A stretch of 64,000 bases of DNA from Saccopteryx bilineata (taxonomy: Eukaryota; Chordata; Mammalia; Chiroptera; Emballonuridae): contig NC_089490.1 in the NCBI RefSeq assembly GCF_036850765.1, positions 108,817,074-108,881,073 on the forward strand. The letters are read 5' to 3'. A program made the position numbers and the translations under genes. The notes under the pieces were generated by a model, which had not been told where the DNA came from, did not search any database, and saw only the letters and a list, made by a program, of their open reading frames with translations. Below are positions 1 through 12,334 of this stretch, one piece after another. How positions within the stretch are numbered: position 1 is the first letter of the stretch; every line of letters starts with the position of its first letter.

Positions 1-1567
1 AAACTTCTGCACAGAGTTTTTAAAACTTCTGTTTACAGAATATTGAAGGTGTTCATAGCATACCTTGGATGGTACCTGCTGGTGTTTTTTTTGTATAGTG
101 TAACACATCAAGTAGTAGATTTGATAGTTATCCTTATATTTTAAGGATTATAAATAGAAGAGCTTGATATTATTTGAAAACCTTTTAAAAGCCAATGGTC
201 CACAAAGAGAAATGCCTTAGGAAGGATGAGATTCTTCATTCCACCTTCTTCTGACTTCTCAGTCTTGCTTTGCCAGCCATGTCTGAGGTCCCGTGGCATC
301 TTCCATCTCAGCACTCACTACCAATAATGCAATGGGTGTGCAGTTGAATGTTTTCACCCAGCCTGGAGTATGAGATTCCAGTGAACAGATGCTATGTTTT
401 ATTCAAAATTGTATTTTTTGTTGTAACATAAAGGCAGATAGAAATAAAAGCTTAATGGATCTTTGTTGAATAAGTATTAATTTACATGGCTAAAATTTTA
501 TGAAGAAAGAGAATTTCCAAGAACTTTAAAAAGAGATTATGAAACTCTGTAGCTTTGTACATATGAAATCTGTTATTTCCCCTTGTCACTTCTGTGGTAA
601 GCATGTTTTTGCTTTTGTTTAAAAATCTCTTTAAAAGGGTCAATATAAGAGATAATGTAACTTTATGGATAATGTACAATTAAGAAGTAATTGAAATGTA
701 AAAAGTACAGCACAGCAGTGAACATTGTTAAAATTGTGTTATTTCTGTGGTGAACAAAGTGTATTTATGTAATCTCCCTGAAGATTGGTTTAAATTTAAA
801 TGGATGTGAAACAGGCTAGGACAATTTGTAGTTCAGCGCAAGGAAAGTAAATTATTTTGGAAGCAAATAAAGGTATTGGAAATCTGAATAAAATGTGAAA
901 AACTAGATATTGTTAAGAGCAGACACAATCAAATGTGCAACCTCATTTAAATGGGAAAAGCTTCTGTGGTGAACAGTTTCACCCCTGAATTTTGCAAGAC
1001 TTTTGCAGTTATTCTGATGACTCTTTAAATTGCCTTTTACAGTTCCTCTTGGGGAAAAAAATATAAATTAGGAGTAAGATGAAAAAATAATAAACATTAA
1101 TAAAATTTGGGGGAAATAAAGAGATAACAAGGCAAACCATTTTTAAACTCTTCACTTGCAAGAAACATGATGGCAAAAGCTGAAAAAAAGAGTGAATATC
1201 ATGGAACTCAAAGAACAGAAGTACACAACAATAATTAATTTTGAGCTTAAAAGAAGTCATTAAACATATCATCTAAGAATGATTGTATTGTTTGGTTAAG
1301 AAAAAGATTGGTCATGTAATATCTTGATGCATTTTGAAGTTTGTAGATGAATATTATGTACTACACAATCTGGGGAAAAATTTAGGTAACAAACAGAATA
1401 AAGTAAAGTTGTCAGTGAAGAAGTGATAAAAGTATACAAGAATTTTAAAAGACTGTATATTTGAAATATATATATTTACTTAAATTATAAAGTGTTTTCT
1501 TAGTTAAAATGAGATATAACATGCTTCATGAGATATGTTTTGTATTTATTTCTACCTTCTTTAAATT
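1..1567. other. Non-coding stretch, probably CLEC2B intron
   Basis: AT-rich sequence upstream of the first visible CLEC2B exon. I looked for the exon encoding the first half of the lectin domain (a CPxxW...CYYF-type motif) and for a transmembrane exon here and as far as 3900, and found neither. The 5' part of CLEC2B therefore probably lies left of the window. Short open frames in this stretch look random. Confidence 0.5.
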
Positions 1568-1578
1568 ATCTTGCATTT

Positions 1579-1905
1579 TTGCCTGACCAGTGATGGCACA
1601 ATGGATAGAACGTTGACTTGGGATGCTGGGATGCTGAGGTCTCAGGTTCAAAACCCGAAATTTGCTGGGTTTGAAAGCAAGCTTGTCCTGCTTGAGCACA
1701 AGCTCACTAGTTTGAGCATGTGGTCACTGGTTTGAACACGGGATTATCCACATGATCCCCAGGTAACTGTCTTGAGCTCAAAGGTCGCTGGCTTGAGCAA
1801 GGGGTCACTGTCTCAGTTGGAGTCCCCAGTCAAGGCACGTATGAGAAGCAATCAGTGAACAACTAAAGTGATGCAACTATGAGTTGATGCATCTTTCTCT
1901 CTCTC

Positions 1906-1936
<31 letters not shown>

Positions 1937-1937
1937 G
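1579..1937 (+). mobile_element. tRNA-derived SINE (Rhin-1-like), flanked by TSD
   Basis: It starts near GCCTGACCAGTGATGGCACA with a tRNA-like head (GTGGCACAATGGATAG as A box, GGTTCAAAACCC as B box). Repeated CTTGAGC(A)-type phrases follow, then a CTCTCTCT tract and a long A tail ending at 1936. The 11 bp direct repeat ATCTTGCATTT flanks it at 1568-1578 and 1938-1948. The same subfamily recurs at 54728 and 61162. Confidence 0.9.
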
Positions 1938-1948
1938 ATCTTGCATTT

Positions 1949-3099
1949 AACAAAGGGTTACATGGACATTCCTTTGTTGAAAAAGTAGAAATTAATATTT
2001 TTCATAAGACAGGTTCTAGAAAATGCACCTTCTAGTTGCCTGCCACCAAGACCCAGCTACTGAACATTATCCAGTTTTCCCTATTGTCCAATAACATAAA
2101 TGTATGTATATATAATATCCTGCCAGTTTCTAATATATTTATCTTTTCTTATATATATATTTTGCCTTCAAACAAGCTTCTTGCTAGGTCAAGACTATGA
2201 ATGTCCTTTTTTCCCTTGTCCTCTATATTTATTATAGAATCTTCCATTCCTGATCTACCTCTTAGACTCCCATAAAGACCAGATACTTCTTATAAATTCA
2301 AATTTCAATTTGTATTTATTATACTCATTATCTTCTCCTTAGGTAGTAGGATATTTTCTAACTCTATATATACATAATTTTTCTCACTAAATAAAACCCT
2401 TTGAATCCAGGGAGAATATTTTCTTAATCAGTTCCCTTGTAATCCCAAAGCTTATCTCAATGAATTAAAATTTAAAAAAATGAACTCATAAATTCCTGCA
2501 GAAGATGATATATTAAAATGCCAAAGGTTACTAGTGTCATTGTTATTAGATAAAAATGGACCATAAGTGTTATGATCTGTTATGATTTCTTTATATTTAT
2601 CATAAAATTGAAACATAGAGTTATATATACTATAAAGCTTATGGTTTTCCAGGTATTTAGTAGCAAAGGAGACTCACTGACTTTCTACATATAACATAAT
2701 TCTGTGGGAAGAACGAGCTCTAAGTTAGCAAGAAATTTCAACATTGAAAAATAAGAAAGAGAAAAGGAGAAATTTCAGGGAAGATTATAGTTTCTTCTGA
2801 ATGATGCCTTTAAAAATTGAAATATTTGCAGAAAATACAATTTGGTAGTTAGATTCTGAAAGAACTAGCATATTAGTGGCTTGTGAGCATGTGTGTGGAT
2901 TGTGTGCATATGTGATAATTTTTGGAAAGAAGTTGAAGTAAAATATAAAATTGAACTCAATCTAGTAGTAATTAGTAAGAATAGGAAAACCATTATAGTA
3001 AATATCTGGTGATTAAAAAAGAGCTTCATGACAAACTCTGGCTTTCCATAAGTTTTAAGTTCTTTATTTTGTTTGTTTTAGATTTTTAAAAATTTCTTG
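1949..3099. other. Non-coding CLEC2B intron sequence
   Basis: AT-rich intron-like sequence without a recognisable exon or well-defined repeat. There are short TATATA runs near 2105-2160 and 2365. Confidence 0.4.
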
Positions 3100-3250
3100 C
3101 TTTTTAGAGAGAGAGGAGAGAGAGACGGGGGAAGGAGCAGGAAGCATCAACTTGCATATGTGCCTTGACCAGGCAAGCTCAGGGTTTCAAACTGATGACC
3201 TCAGCGTTCCAGGCCAACACTTTATTCACTGCGCCACCATAGGTCAGGCC
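3100..3250 (-). mobile_element. Short tRNA-derived SINE, minus strand
   Basis: Read on the minus strand it begins GGCCTGACCTATGGTGGCGC, a tRNA-like head. It continues through a B-box-like GTTTGAAACCC, then CTTGCCTGGTCAAGGCACAT, and ends in a CT-rich and A-rich tail. It is about 150 bp, shorter than the neighbouring SINEs. A similar short copy lies at 60390-60556. Edges are approximate because no clear direct repeat was found. Confidence 0.75.
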
Positions 3251-3278
3251 AAATTTTAAATGTTTAAAAACCTAGAGG

Positions 3279-3686
3279 TGGCCCTGGCCGGTTGGCTCAG
3301 CGGTAGAGTGTCGGCCTGGCGTGCGGGGGACCTGGGTTTGATTCCGGCCAGGGCACATAGGAGAAGCGCCCATTTGCTTCTCCACGCCCCCCCTTCCTCT
3401 CTGTCTCTCTCTTCCCCTCCCGCAGCCAAGGCTCTATTGGAGCAAAGATGGCCTGGGCGCTGGGGATGGCTCCTTGGCCTCTGCCACAGGCGCTAGAGTG
3501 GCTCTAGTTGCAGCAGGGCGACACCCCGGAGGGGCAGAGCATCGCCCCCTGGTGGGCAGAGCTTCGCCCCTGGTGGGCGTGCCGGGTGGATCCCAGTCGG
3601 GCGCATGCGGGAGTCTGTCTGACTGTCTCTCCCCGTTTCCAGCTTCAGAAAAAATACAAAAAAAAAAAAATAATAATAATAATAAT
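3279..3686 (+). mobile_element. Rhin-1-like SINE, long form, with TSD
   Basis: The head TGGCCCTGGCCGGTTGGCTC with an internal tRNA-like promoter leads to CTTCTCCACGCCC, a body with GATGGCTCCTTGGCCTCTGC, and the tail AGCTTCAGAAAAAATAC followed by (AAT)n. The 13 bp direct repeat AAAAACCTAGAGG flanks it at 3266-3278 and 3687-3699. It lies in the CLEC2B intron 226 bp before exon 4. The open frames across it are GC-rich SINE artefacts, not genes. Confidence 0.93.
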
Positions 3687-3924
3687 AAAAACCTAGAGGA
3701 ATAGATTTTTATATTGAATATCAATTTGTAATCAAAAAGTATCTTAAAGAACTATTATCTCATGTTTTTGTTTCACAAATAAGAACACTGAGGGTCAGAA
3801 AGTAAAACATGCTGTAGCTATTCTCTGTGTAGCCAGGACTTGGACATTTATCACCTTTCTCTTTCACAGTAGGTTGCACTAAAAAGGGAGAAGTAAAATT
3901 ATGAAATCTATTTTATCTCTAAAG

Positions 3925-4028
3925 GATTTTCTAAAACTACACAAGTACAATTCTGATCACTGGATTGGTTTGCAGATGACAGAAAATCAAACAGGAAAAT
4001 GGGTAAATGGAAACATATTTAACAAATG
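3925..4028 (+). CDS. CLEC2B: CLEC2B penultimate coding exon
   Basis: 104 nt, with acceptor CTCTAAAG just before 3925 and donor GTGAGT from 4029. It encodes the WIGL segment of the lectin-like domain and a TGKWVNG segment with the sequon NQT. It ends in phase 2. Confidence 0.9.
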
Positions 4029-5517
4029 GTGAGTTTCTTTCTTCCTGGGATTATTTAAATTTAGATAATGCAACCAAAAGAACCCATGCACTAGCTACAC
4101 TTCTTTAGAGCCCAATGACTTGAGCACATGATGAAAAGATGGAATGAGGAAAATTAATATGGGATTAGTTCCAAGAGTCAACCAGACAGATTGGGAATCA
4201 AGATATAAGGGAAGATCTCTCCTAATTGGTTATTCTGAAAATAAACACCTAAGATTCATAAACACAGCCCCCTTCCAAAAATTAAACATTTGCCTGATTC
4301 TATCTTATTTTCTCCAATTCCATATCTTTTATTCAATCTTTATGCTGTTTGCTGACATCTTTTATAGTTCATGATAAATTTGTTATTTTAAACTGATTTT
4401 GTTTGTATTAATAACACAATTTATTCTGGGCTTTTTATCTTTAATTTTACAAGAAGAAAAATGGAATCTAAAGACCTGAGTTTGGCCCTGGCCAGTTTGC
4501 TCAGTGGTAGAGCTTTGATCCGGTGTGTGTATTTCCTGGATTTGATTCCTGGTCAGGGTACACAGGAGAAGCAACCATCTGCTTCTCTACCCCTCCCCCT
4601 CTAGCTTCTCTCTCTCTTTCACTCTCTCTCTCTCTCTCTTCCCCTCCAGCAGTCATGGCTCAATTGGAGCAAGTTGACCTGAGTGCTGAGGATGGCTCTA
4701 TGGCCTCTCCTCAGGTGCTAACAAGAGCTTGGTTGCTGAGCAATGGTGCAATACCCCAGATGGGCAGAACATTGCCCACCTAATGGGCTTTTCAAGTGGA
4801 TCCCAGTCAGGGTGCACATGCAAGTCTGTTTCTGCCTTCCCCTCTCTCACTGAATAAAAACAAACAAACAAACAAAGGCCTGAGTTCACTGCACACATGA
4901 TCTCAGTATAACCACGCTAAATGATGACTGCCAGTCATTTTACCACTTAATTTATGTTAGAATTTCTCAGTAACACAACTGACAAATTGGACTGAAAATT
5001 TTTGGTTGTGGGAAGGAGGCCATTTCTTGTGCATTGTAGGGTGTTAGCTGGCATTTACTGACTCCGTTTGTGACAACCAAAAATGTCTTCAGTTATTGCC
5101 AAGTGTCTTTTGTAGGGGGCAGGAGGTAGGCAAATCGCCTTAGGTTTAGAGCCATTGATTTATATAAACTGGTAATTCTAATGATTACATGTAACTAACT
5201 TAATGTCATTTTAACAAATACAAATTCTTGGAAGGCAGACTCTTATAGTCTATTTTGGCACAGATAGCTTAACCTTTTCAAGAGAATACTCTGTCATAGC
5301 ATTCCTTTTTAAGACTCTGTACAGATTTTTTTTAAAGGTGTTATTGGGCAAAGGAGAAATGACAGGACTCCCTAGTACATAGTGTATAATCTCTCACTAT
5401 TGTAGGTTTACTGTGAAAGGAAATGAAAAATGCACTTACCTCAGTGATGATGGTACAGCAACAGCTAGATGCTACACAGAAAGAAAATGGATTTGCAGGA
5501 AGAAAAAAAACACATAA
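3925..5517 (+). CDS. CLEC2B: CLEC2B (AICL), 3' end: last two coding exons
   Basis: CLEC2B is a type II membrane C-type-lectin-like protein of myeloid cells and, in humans, the ligand of the NK receptor NKp80. The two exons here (3925-4028 and 5406-5517) encode the second half of the lectin domain: DFLKLHKYNSDHWIGLQM with the conserved WIGL core, TGKWVNG, then CTYLSDDGTATARCYTERK and WICRK before a TAA stop at 5515-5517. The last exon is almost identical to human CLEC2B as I recall it. The exon junction is in phase (TG|G = Trp). The first half of the domain and the membrane anchor are not in the window. The residue aligned with human Cys87 is Tyr (K-Y-N-S-D against recalled K-C-S-S-D). The intron carries a SINE and a MER5A-like element. 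The gene converges on KLRF1. CLEC2D is the main alternative but fits the C-terminus less well. Confidence 0.9.
4483..4873 (+). mobile_element. Rhin-1-like SINE with TSD
   Basis: The head TGGCCCTGGCCAGTTTGCTC is followed by the same body as the copy at 3279, and the tail is (CAAA)n. The 13 bp imperfect direct repeat AAAGACCTGAGTT / AAAGGCCTGAGTT lies at 4470-4482 and 4874-4886. It sits in the last CLEC2B intron. Confidence 0.92.
4968..5157 (-). mobile_element. Ancient hAT-Charlie element, MER5A-like
   Basis: Contains the characteristic block TTGTGACAACCAAAAATGTC and, after ATTGCCAAGTGTC, a degenerate GGCAAATCGCC segment. On the minus strand this matches the MER5A consensus as I remember it. 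It has decayed, and its ends are approximate. Confidence 0.75.
5406..5517 (+). CDS. CLEC2B: CLEC2B terminal coding exon
   Basis: The acceptor CTATTGTAG ends at 5405. The exon completes Trp, then reads FTVKGNEKC, the SDDGTATARCYTERK block and WICRKKKNT, then TAA at 5515-5517. The Cys of NEKC, the Cys of ARCY and the Cys of WIC are the canonical C-terminal lectin-domain cysteines. The tail after WIC differs slightly from the human one. Confidence 0.92.
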
Positions 5518-6456
5518 ATTTTCTGCTGAGGGACTACAAACCATAGGTAATATAGTTTTAATATTTGTAATCATTTTTCCCCTCTATATAACTTGTCATT
5601 TGTTAAAATAATTTTTTTCACTTTTTAAATGGCCTGGATCTTTGCTTTTCTATATCAATTTTAGAAGAATCTTGTAATTTTACAGAATCTACAAGTCAGT
5701 GTTAGGAGCGTTGTCTTTATAACATTATTTTCTTATTAATTTATACTTGTACTGATTTTTGTCTTCTTATGTAGCTTGTAATTTTGTAAACAGTTACTGA
5801 AAATTATTTACTATATGTATCCTTATTATATGTATCTAGTTTGTTTGCTATTGGAGTTGTGTCATTTTATCTTTAAAAATAGTTGTTTCTTTATAAAAAT
5901 GTGACTGCTTTTGGTTATTCTTCTGTTCAACATCCATGCTGGAAGCTCTTATAATTTCTAATAATCTGTGTATTATTTTAAATGCTGCAAATATAGCATC
6001 TAATAATGTTTTATTTTTTTCTTGTTTCATACTTATTGCTTATTTCTTATCTAATTAAAAAGGGTAAGATTGCCAAGAAAATATTGATGGTTAATATTCT
6101 TGACTTGTTTCACATTTTAAAGAAAATGTTTCTAACATATCAACATTAATAATGTTTTAGTTTATTTAAAATATAATTTAAATTAGTTCTTTATATTCTT
6201 GTTAGCTATTTTTTTCTTTCTTGTCAGCTTAAAAAAGCGAGGAAAGATTGTCCTCTTCGGCCATTTGAAAGAACATGATCCAGCAGAGAGCTTCATTGTG
6301 AACAGTTTCCAGAAAGTGGACAATAAATTTGGATTCTAAACTGCCTGATTTGTGATATTTTTTTACTGTATTACTAACAAACTAAGACATTGTATCATCA
6401 AGATCAGTTTATTTTTATTTCAGTGTTTTATCTTTCTCAGATACAAGTTTGAGCTA
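5518..6456 (+). other. CLEC2B 3' UTR / downstream region
   Basis: AT-rich sequence after the CLEC2B stop. The only clear AATAAA hexamer I see is at 6322-6327, about 800 bp downstream, and it is a candidate polyadenylation signal. The stretch ends at the target-site duplication of the large L1 (6457-6471). An exon-like segment inside it is listed separately. Confidence 0.45.
6228..6339 (+). other. Exon-like segment, possible alternative CLEC2B last exon
   Basis: A strong pyrimidine tract and acceptor (TTTTTTTCTTTCTTGTCAG) precede 6228. From there a frame runs 36 codons to TAA at 6337-6339, containing KIVLFGHLKEHDPAESF and VNSFQKVDNKFGF. Splicing from the penultimate CLEC2B exon (phase 2) would stay in frame and replace the terminal lectin exon. 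I do not recognise the peptide. It could equally be 3' UTR or a pseudogene fragment, because an open run of this length is not statistically remarkable. Confidence 0.25.
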
Positions 6457-6719
6457 GAGTGTCCCTTTCTTTTTTTTTTAATAATTTTATTTTTTTAATG
6501 GGGTGACATCAATAAATCAGGATACATATATTCAAAGATAACAAGTCCAGGTTATCTTGTCGTTCAATTATGTTGCATACCCATCACCCAAAGTCAGATT
6601 GTCCTCTGTCACCTTCTATCTTGTTTTCTTTGTGCCCCTCCCCCTTCCCCTTTCCGTCTCCCATTCCCCCCTCCCCCCCATAGCCACCAGACTCTTATCA
6701 ATGTCTCTTAGTTTTACTT

Positions 6720-8747
6720 TTATGTCCCACCTACGTATGGAATAATGCAGTTCCTGGTTTTTTCTGATTTACTTATTTCGCTTCGTATCATGTTATCAAG
6801 ATCCCACCATTTTGCTGTAAATGTTCTGATGTCATCATTTCTTATGGCTGAGTAGTATTCCATAGTGTATATGTGCCACATCTTCTTTATCCAGTCATCT
6901 ATTGACGGGATTTTTGGTTGTTTCCATGTCCTGGCCACTGTGAACAATGCTGCAATAAACATGGGGCTGCATGTGTCTTTATGTATCAATGTTTCTGAGT
7001 TTTTGGGGTATATACCCAGTAGAGGGATTCCTAGGTCATAAGGTAGTTCTATTTTCAGTTTTTTGAGGAACCACCATACTTTCTTCCATAATGGTTGTAC
7101 TACTTTACATTCCCACCAACAGTGGATGAGGGTTCCTTTTTCTCCACAGCCACTCCAACATTTGCTATTACCTGTCTTGCTAATAATAGCTAATCGAACA
7201 GGTGTGAGGTGGTATCTCATTGCTGTTTTGATTTGCATTTCTCTAATAGCTAAAGAAGATGAGCATCTTTTCATATATCTGTTGGCCATTTGGATTTCTT
7301 CCTGGGAGAAGTGTCTGTTCCTATCCTCTTCCCATTTTTTTATTGGATTCTTTGTTTGTTTGTTGTTGAGTTTTATGAGTTCTTTGTATATTTTGGATAT
7401 TAGGCCCTTATCTGAGCTGTTGTTTGAAAATATCATTTCCCATTTAGTTGGCTTTCTGTTTATTTTGTTATCAGTTTCTCTTGCTGAGCAAAAACTTCTT
7501 AGTCTGATGTAGTCCCATTCATTAATTTTTGCCTTCACTTCTCTTGCCTGTGGAGTCAAATTCATAAAATGCTCTTTAAAACCCAGGTCCATGAGTTGAG
7601 TACCTATGTCTTCTTCTATGTACTTAATTGTTTCAGGTCTTATGTTTAGATCTTTGATCCATTTTGAGTTAATTTTTGTACAGGGGAAGAGACTGTAGTC
7701 CAGTTTCATTCTTTTGCATGTGGCTTTCCAGTTTTCCCAGCACCATTTATTGAAGAGGCTTTCTTTTCTCCATTGTGTGTTCTTGGCCCTTTATCAAAAA
7801 TTATTTGACTATATATATGTGGTTTTATTTCTGGACTTTCTATTCTGTTCCATTGGTCTGAGTGTCTATTTTTCTTCCAATACCATGCTGTTTTGATTGT
7901 CATGGCCCTATAATATAGTTTGAAGTCAGGTATTGTAATGCCCCCAGCTTCATTCTTTTTCTTTAGGATTGCTTTGGCTATTCGGGGATTTTTATAGTTC
8001 CATAAAAATCTGATGATTTTTTGCTCTATTTCTTTAAAAAACATCATTGGAAGTTTGATGGGAATTGCATTAAATTTGTATATTGCTTTGGGTAATATAG
8101 CCATCTTGATTATATTTATTCTTCCTAGCCAAGAACAAGGTATATTCTTCCATCTCATTATATCTTTTTCGATTTCCCTTAACAATGGTTTATAGTTTTC
8201 ATTATATAAGTCCTTTCCATTCTTTGTTATGTTTATTCCTAAGTATTTTATTTTTTTTGTTGTTGCAATCGTGAAGGAGATTATTCTTTTGAGTTCGTTC
8301 TCAATTGTTTCATTGTTGGCATATAGAGAGGCTATTGACTTCTGTATGTTAATTTTGTATCCTGCGACCTTACTGTATTGGCTTATTGTTTCTAGTAGTC
8401 TTTTTGTGGATTCTTTGGGGTTTTCGATGTATAGGATCATATCATCTGCAAAAAGTGATACCTTTACTTCTTCTTTTCCGATATGGATGCCTTTTATTTC
8501 TTTGTCTTGTCTGATTGCTCTGGCTAGAACCTCTAGTACCACATTAAATAAGAGTGGAGAGAGTAAACAACCCTGTCTTGTTCCTGATTTAAGGGGGAAA
8601 GCCTTCAGTTTAGTGCCATTTAATATGATGTTAGCTGATGGTTTATCATATATGGCCTTTATCATGTTGAGATATTTTCCTTTTATACCCATTTTGTTGA
8701 GAGTCTTAAACATAAAATTGTGTTGTATTTAATCGAAAGCCTTTTCT
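6720..8747 (-). pseudogene. L1 ORF2p, C-terminal half (outer L1)
   Basis: Minus-strand continuation of the ORF2 interrupted by the nested L1. It carries the reverse-transcriptase palm with [14 protein letters not shown] (catalytic FADD), the thumb region, and a C-terminal cysteine motif [19 protein letters not shown] Lys codon has become TAA near 8731-8733 (GATTAAATA where the nested copy has GATAAAATA). A frameshift near 7780 separates an upstream frame (8713-7706) from the frame that runs to the normal ORF2 end at 6720. Confidence 0.9.
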
Positions 8748-11700
8748 ATGCTGACTACAAGACAGAAAAAGTACTCAGAGACAAAAATGGTCATTTCATA
8801 ATGATTAAGGGGAAGTTGAATCAAGAAGACATAACAATCCTTAATATATATGCACCAAACCAAGGAGCACCAAAATATATAAGACAGCTACTTATTGACC
8901 TTAAAACAAAAACTAACAAAAATACAATCATACTTGGAGACCTCAATACACCGCTGACGGCTCTAGATCGGTCCTCCAAACAGAGAATCAATAAAGATAT
9001 AGTGGCCTTAAACGAAATACTAGAACACCTGGATATGATAGACATCTACAGGACACTTCATCCCAAAGCGACAGAGTATACATTTTTCTCTAGTGTACAT
9101 GGAACATTCTCAAGAATTGACCATATGTTGGGCCACAAAGACAATATCAGCAAATTTAGAAAAATTGAAATTGTACCAAGCATATTTTCTGATCATAAAG
9201 CCTTGAAACTAGAATTCAACTGCAAAAAAGAGGGGGAAAAACCCACAAAAATGTGGAAACTAAACAACATACTTCTAAAAAATGAATGGGTCAAAGAAGA
9301 AATAAGCACAGAAATCAAAAGATATATACAGACAAATGAAAATGAAAATACGACATATCAGAATCTCTGGGATGCAGCAAAAGCAGTAATAAGAGGAAAG
9401 TTCATATCACTTCAGGCCTATATGAACAAACAAGAGAGAGCCGAAGTAAACCACTTAACTTCACACCTTAAGGAACTAGAAAAAGAAGAACAAAGACAAC
9501 CCAAAACCAGCCGAAGAAAGGAGATAATAAAAATCAGAGCAGAAATAAATGAAATAGAGAACAGAAAAACTATAGAAAAAATCAATAAAACAAGGAGCTG
9601 GTTCTTTGAAAAGATCAACAAAATTGACAAACCCTTGGCAAGACTCACCAAGGAAAAAAGACACAGGACTCAAATAAATAAAATCCAAAACGAAAGAGTA
9701 GAGATCACCACAGACATCATAGATATACAAAGAATTATTGTAGAATACTATGAAAAATTATATACCACCAAATACAACAATCTAGAAGAAATGGATAAAT
9801 TCCTAGAACAATACAACCTTCCTAGACTGAGTAATGAAGAAGCAGAAAGCCTAAATAGACCAATCAGCAGGGAGGAAATAGAAAAAACTATTAAAAATCT
9901 CCCCAAAAATAAAAGTCCAGGCCCAGACGGTTATACTAGTGAATTCTATCAAACATTCAAAGAAGACTTGGTTCCTATTCTACTCAAAGTCTTCCAAAAA
10001 ATTGAAGAAGAAGCAATACTTCCAAACACATTTTATGAGGCCAACATAACCCTCATACCAAAACCTGGCAAGGATGGCACAAAGAAAGAAAACTACAGAC
10101 CAATATCTCTAATGAATACAGATGCCAAAATACTAAACAAAATACTGGCAAACCGAATACAACAACAAATTAAAAAAATAATACATCATGATCAAGTGGG
10201 ATTCATCCCAGAATCTCAAGGATGGTTTAACATACGCAAAACGGTTAACGTAATACACCATATCAACAAAACAAAGAACAAAAACCACATGATCTTATCA
10301 ATAGATGCAGAAAAGGCTTTTGATAAAATACAACACAATTTTATGTTTAAGACTCTCAACAAAATGGGTATAGAAGGAAAATATCTCAACATGATAAAGG
10401 CCATATATGATAAACCATCAGCCAACATCCTATTAAACAGCATAAAACTGAGGACTTTCTACCTTAAATCAGGAACAAGACAGGGTTGTCCACTCTCTCC
10501 ACTCTTATTCAACGTGGTGCTAGAAGTTCTGGCCAGAGCAATCAGACAAGACAAAGAAATAAAAGGCATCCATATCGGAAAAGAAGAAGTAAAGCTATCA
10601 CTTTTTGCTGATGATATGATCCTATACATCGAAAACCCGAAGGACTCCACAAAAAGATTATTAGAAACAATAAACCAATACAGTAAGGTCGCAGGATACA
10701 AAATTAACATACAAAAGTCCATAGCCTTTCTATATGCCAACAATGAAATATTAGAAAACGAACTCAAAAAAATAATCCCCTTCACGATTGCAACAAAAAA
10801 AATAAAATACCTAGGAATAAACATAACAAAGAACGTAAAGGACCTATATAATGAAAATTACAAAGCATTGTTAAGGGAAATCGAAAAAGATACAATGAGA
10901 TGGAAAAATATTCCTTGTTCTTGGATAGGAAGAATAAATATAATCAAAATGGCCATATTACCCAAAGCAATATACAAATTTAATGCAATTCCCATCAAAA
11001 TCCCTATGAGATTTTTTAAAGAAATGGAACAAAAAATCATCAGATTTATATGGAACAATAAAAAACCCCGAATAGCCAAAACAATCCTAAGGAAAAAGAA
11101 TGAAGCTGGGGGCATTACAATACCTGACTTTAAACTATATTATAGGGCCACAATAATCAAAACAGCATGGTATTGGCAAAAAAATAGACACTCAGACCAA
11201 TGGAACAGAATAGAAAGCCCAGAAATAAAACCACATATATATGGTCAAATAATCTTTGATAAAGGGGCCAACAACACACACTGGAGAAAAGAAAGCCTCT
11301 TCAACAAATGGTGTTGGGAAAACTGGAAAGCCACATGCAAAAGAATGAAACTCGACTACAGCCTGTCCCCGTGTACTAAAATTAATTCAAAATGGATCAA
11401 AGACCTAAATATAAGACCTGAAACAATAAAGTACATAGAAGAAGACATAGGTACTAAAATCATGGACCTGGGTTTTAAAGAACATTTTATGAACTTGACT
11501 CCAATGGCAAGAGAAGTGAAGGCAAAGATAAATGAATGGGACTACGTCAGAATTAAAAGTTTTTGCTCAGCAAGAGAAACTGATATCAAAATAAACAGAC
11601 AGCCAACTATATGGGAACTGATATTTTCAAACGACAGCTCAGATAAGGGCCTAATATCCAAAATTTACAAAGAACTCATAAAACTCAACAACAAACAAAC

Positions 11701-12334
11701 AAACAATCCAATAAAAAAATGGGAAGAGGACATGAACAGACACTTCTCCCAGGAAGAGATACAAATGGCCAACAGATATATGAAAAGATGCTCAGCTTCA
11801 TTAGTTATTAGAGAAATGCAAATCAAAACTACAATGAGATACCACCTCACTCCTGTTAGATTAGCTATTATCAACAAGACGGGTAATAGCAAATGTTGGA
11901 GAGGCTGTGGAGAAAAAGGAACCCTCATTCACTGTTGGTGAGATTGTAAAGTAGTACAACCATTATGGAGGAAAGTATGGTGGTTCCTCAAAAAACTGCA
12001 AATAGAACTACCTTATGACCCAGCAATCCCTCTACTGGGTATATACCCCAAAACCTCAGAAACATTGATACGTGAAGACACATGTAGCCCCATGTTCATT
12101 GCAGCACTGTTCACAGTGGCCAAGACATGGAAACAACCAAAAAGCCCTTCAATAGAAGACTGGATAAAGAAGATGTGGCACATATACACTATGGAATACT
12201 ACTCAGCCATAAGAAATGATGACATCAGATCATTTACAGCAAAATGGTGGGATCTTGATAACATTATAAGGAGTGAAATAAGCAAATCAGAAAAAAACAA
12301 GAACTACATGATTCCATACATTGGTGGAACATAA
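8748..12334 (+). pseudogene. L1 ORF2p, 5'-truncated with one stop (nested L1)
   Basis: An open frame of over 1060 codons runs through the rest of the endonuclease domain (GDLNTPL, SDHKALK), the RT domain ([33 protein letters not shown]) and most of the C-terminus. A single nonsense codon, TGA at 11939-11941, interrupts the cysteine motif (HCW-stop). The same frame then continues to the normal end YIGGT at 12334. Apart from this stop and the missing 5' end it is intact, so insertion is recent on the scale of this window. It cannot be autonomous because ORF1, the 5' UTR and the start of the endonuclease are missing. Confidence 0.93.

Noticed and set aside
3260..3724. Several overlapping open frames of 62-96 codons on both strands
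   Set aside because: They lie within a GC-rich SINE with a clear target-site duplication; the frames are by-products of SINE composition.
5423..5611. 62-codon plus-strand frame starting MKNALTSVMM
   Set aside because: It overlaps the CLEC2B last exon in the wrong frame; the lectin-domain frame with CTYLSDD and WICRK is the real one.
7063..7512. 149-codon plus-strand frame and similar long plus frames up to 8732
   Set aside because: Antisense shadows of L1 ORF2 on the minus strand.
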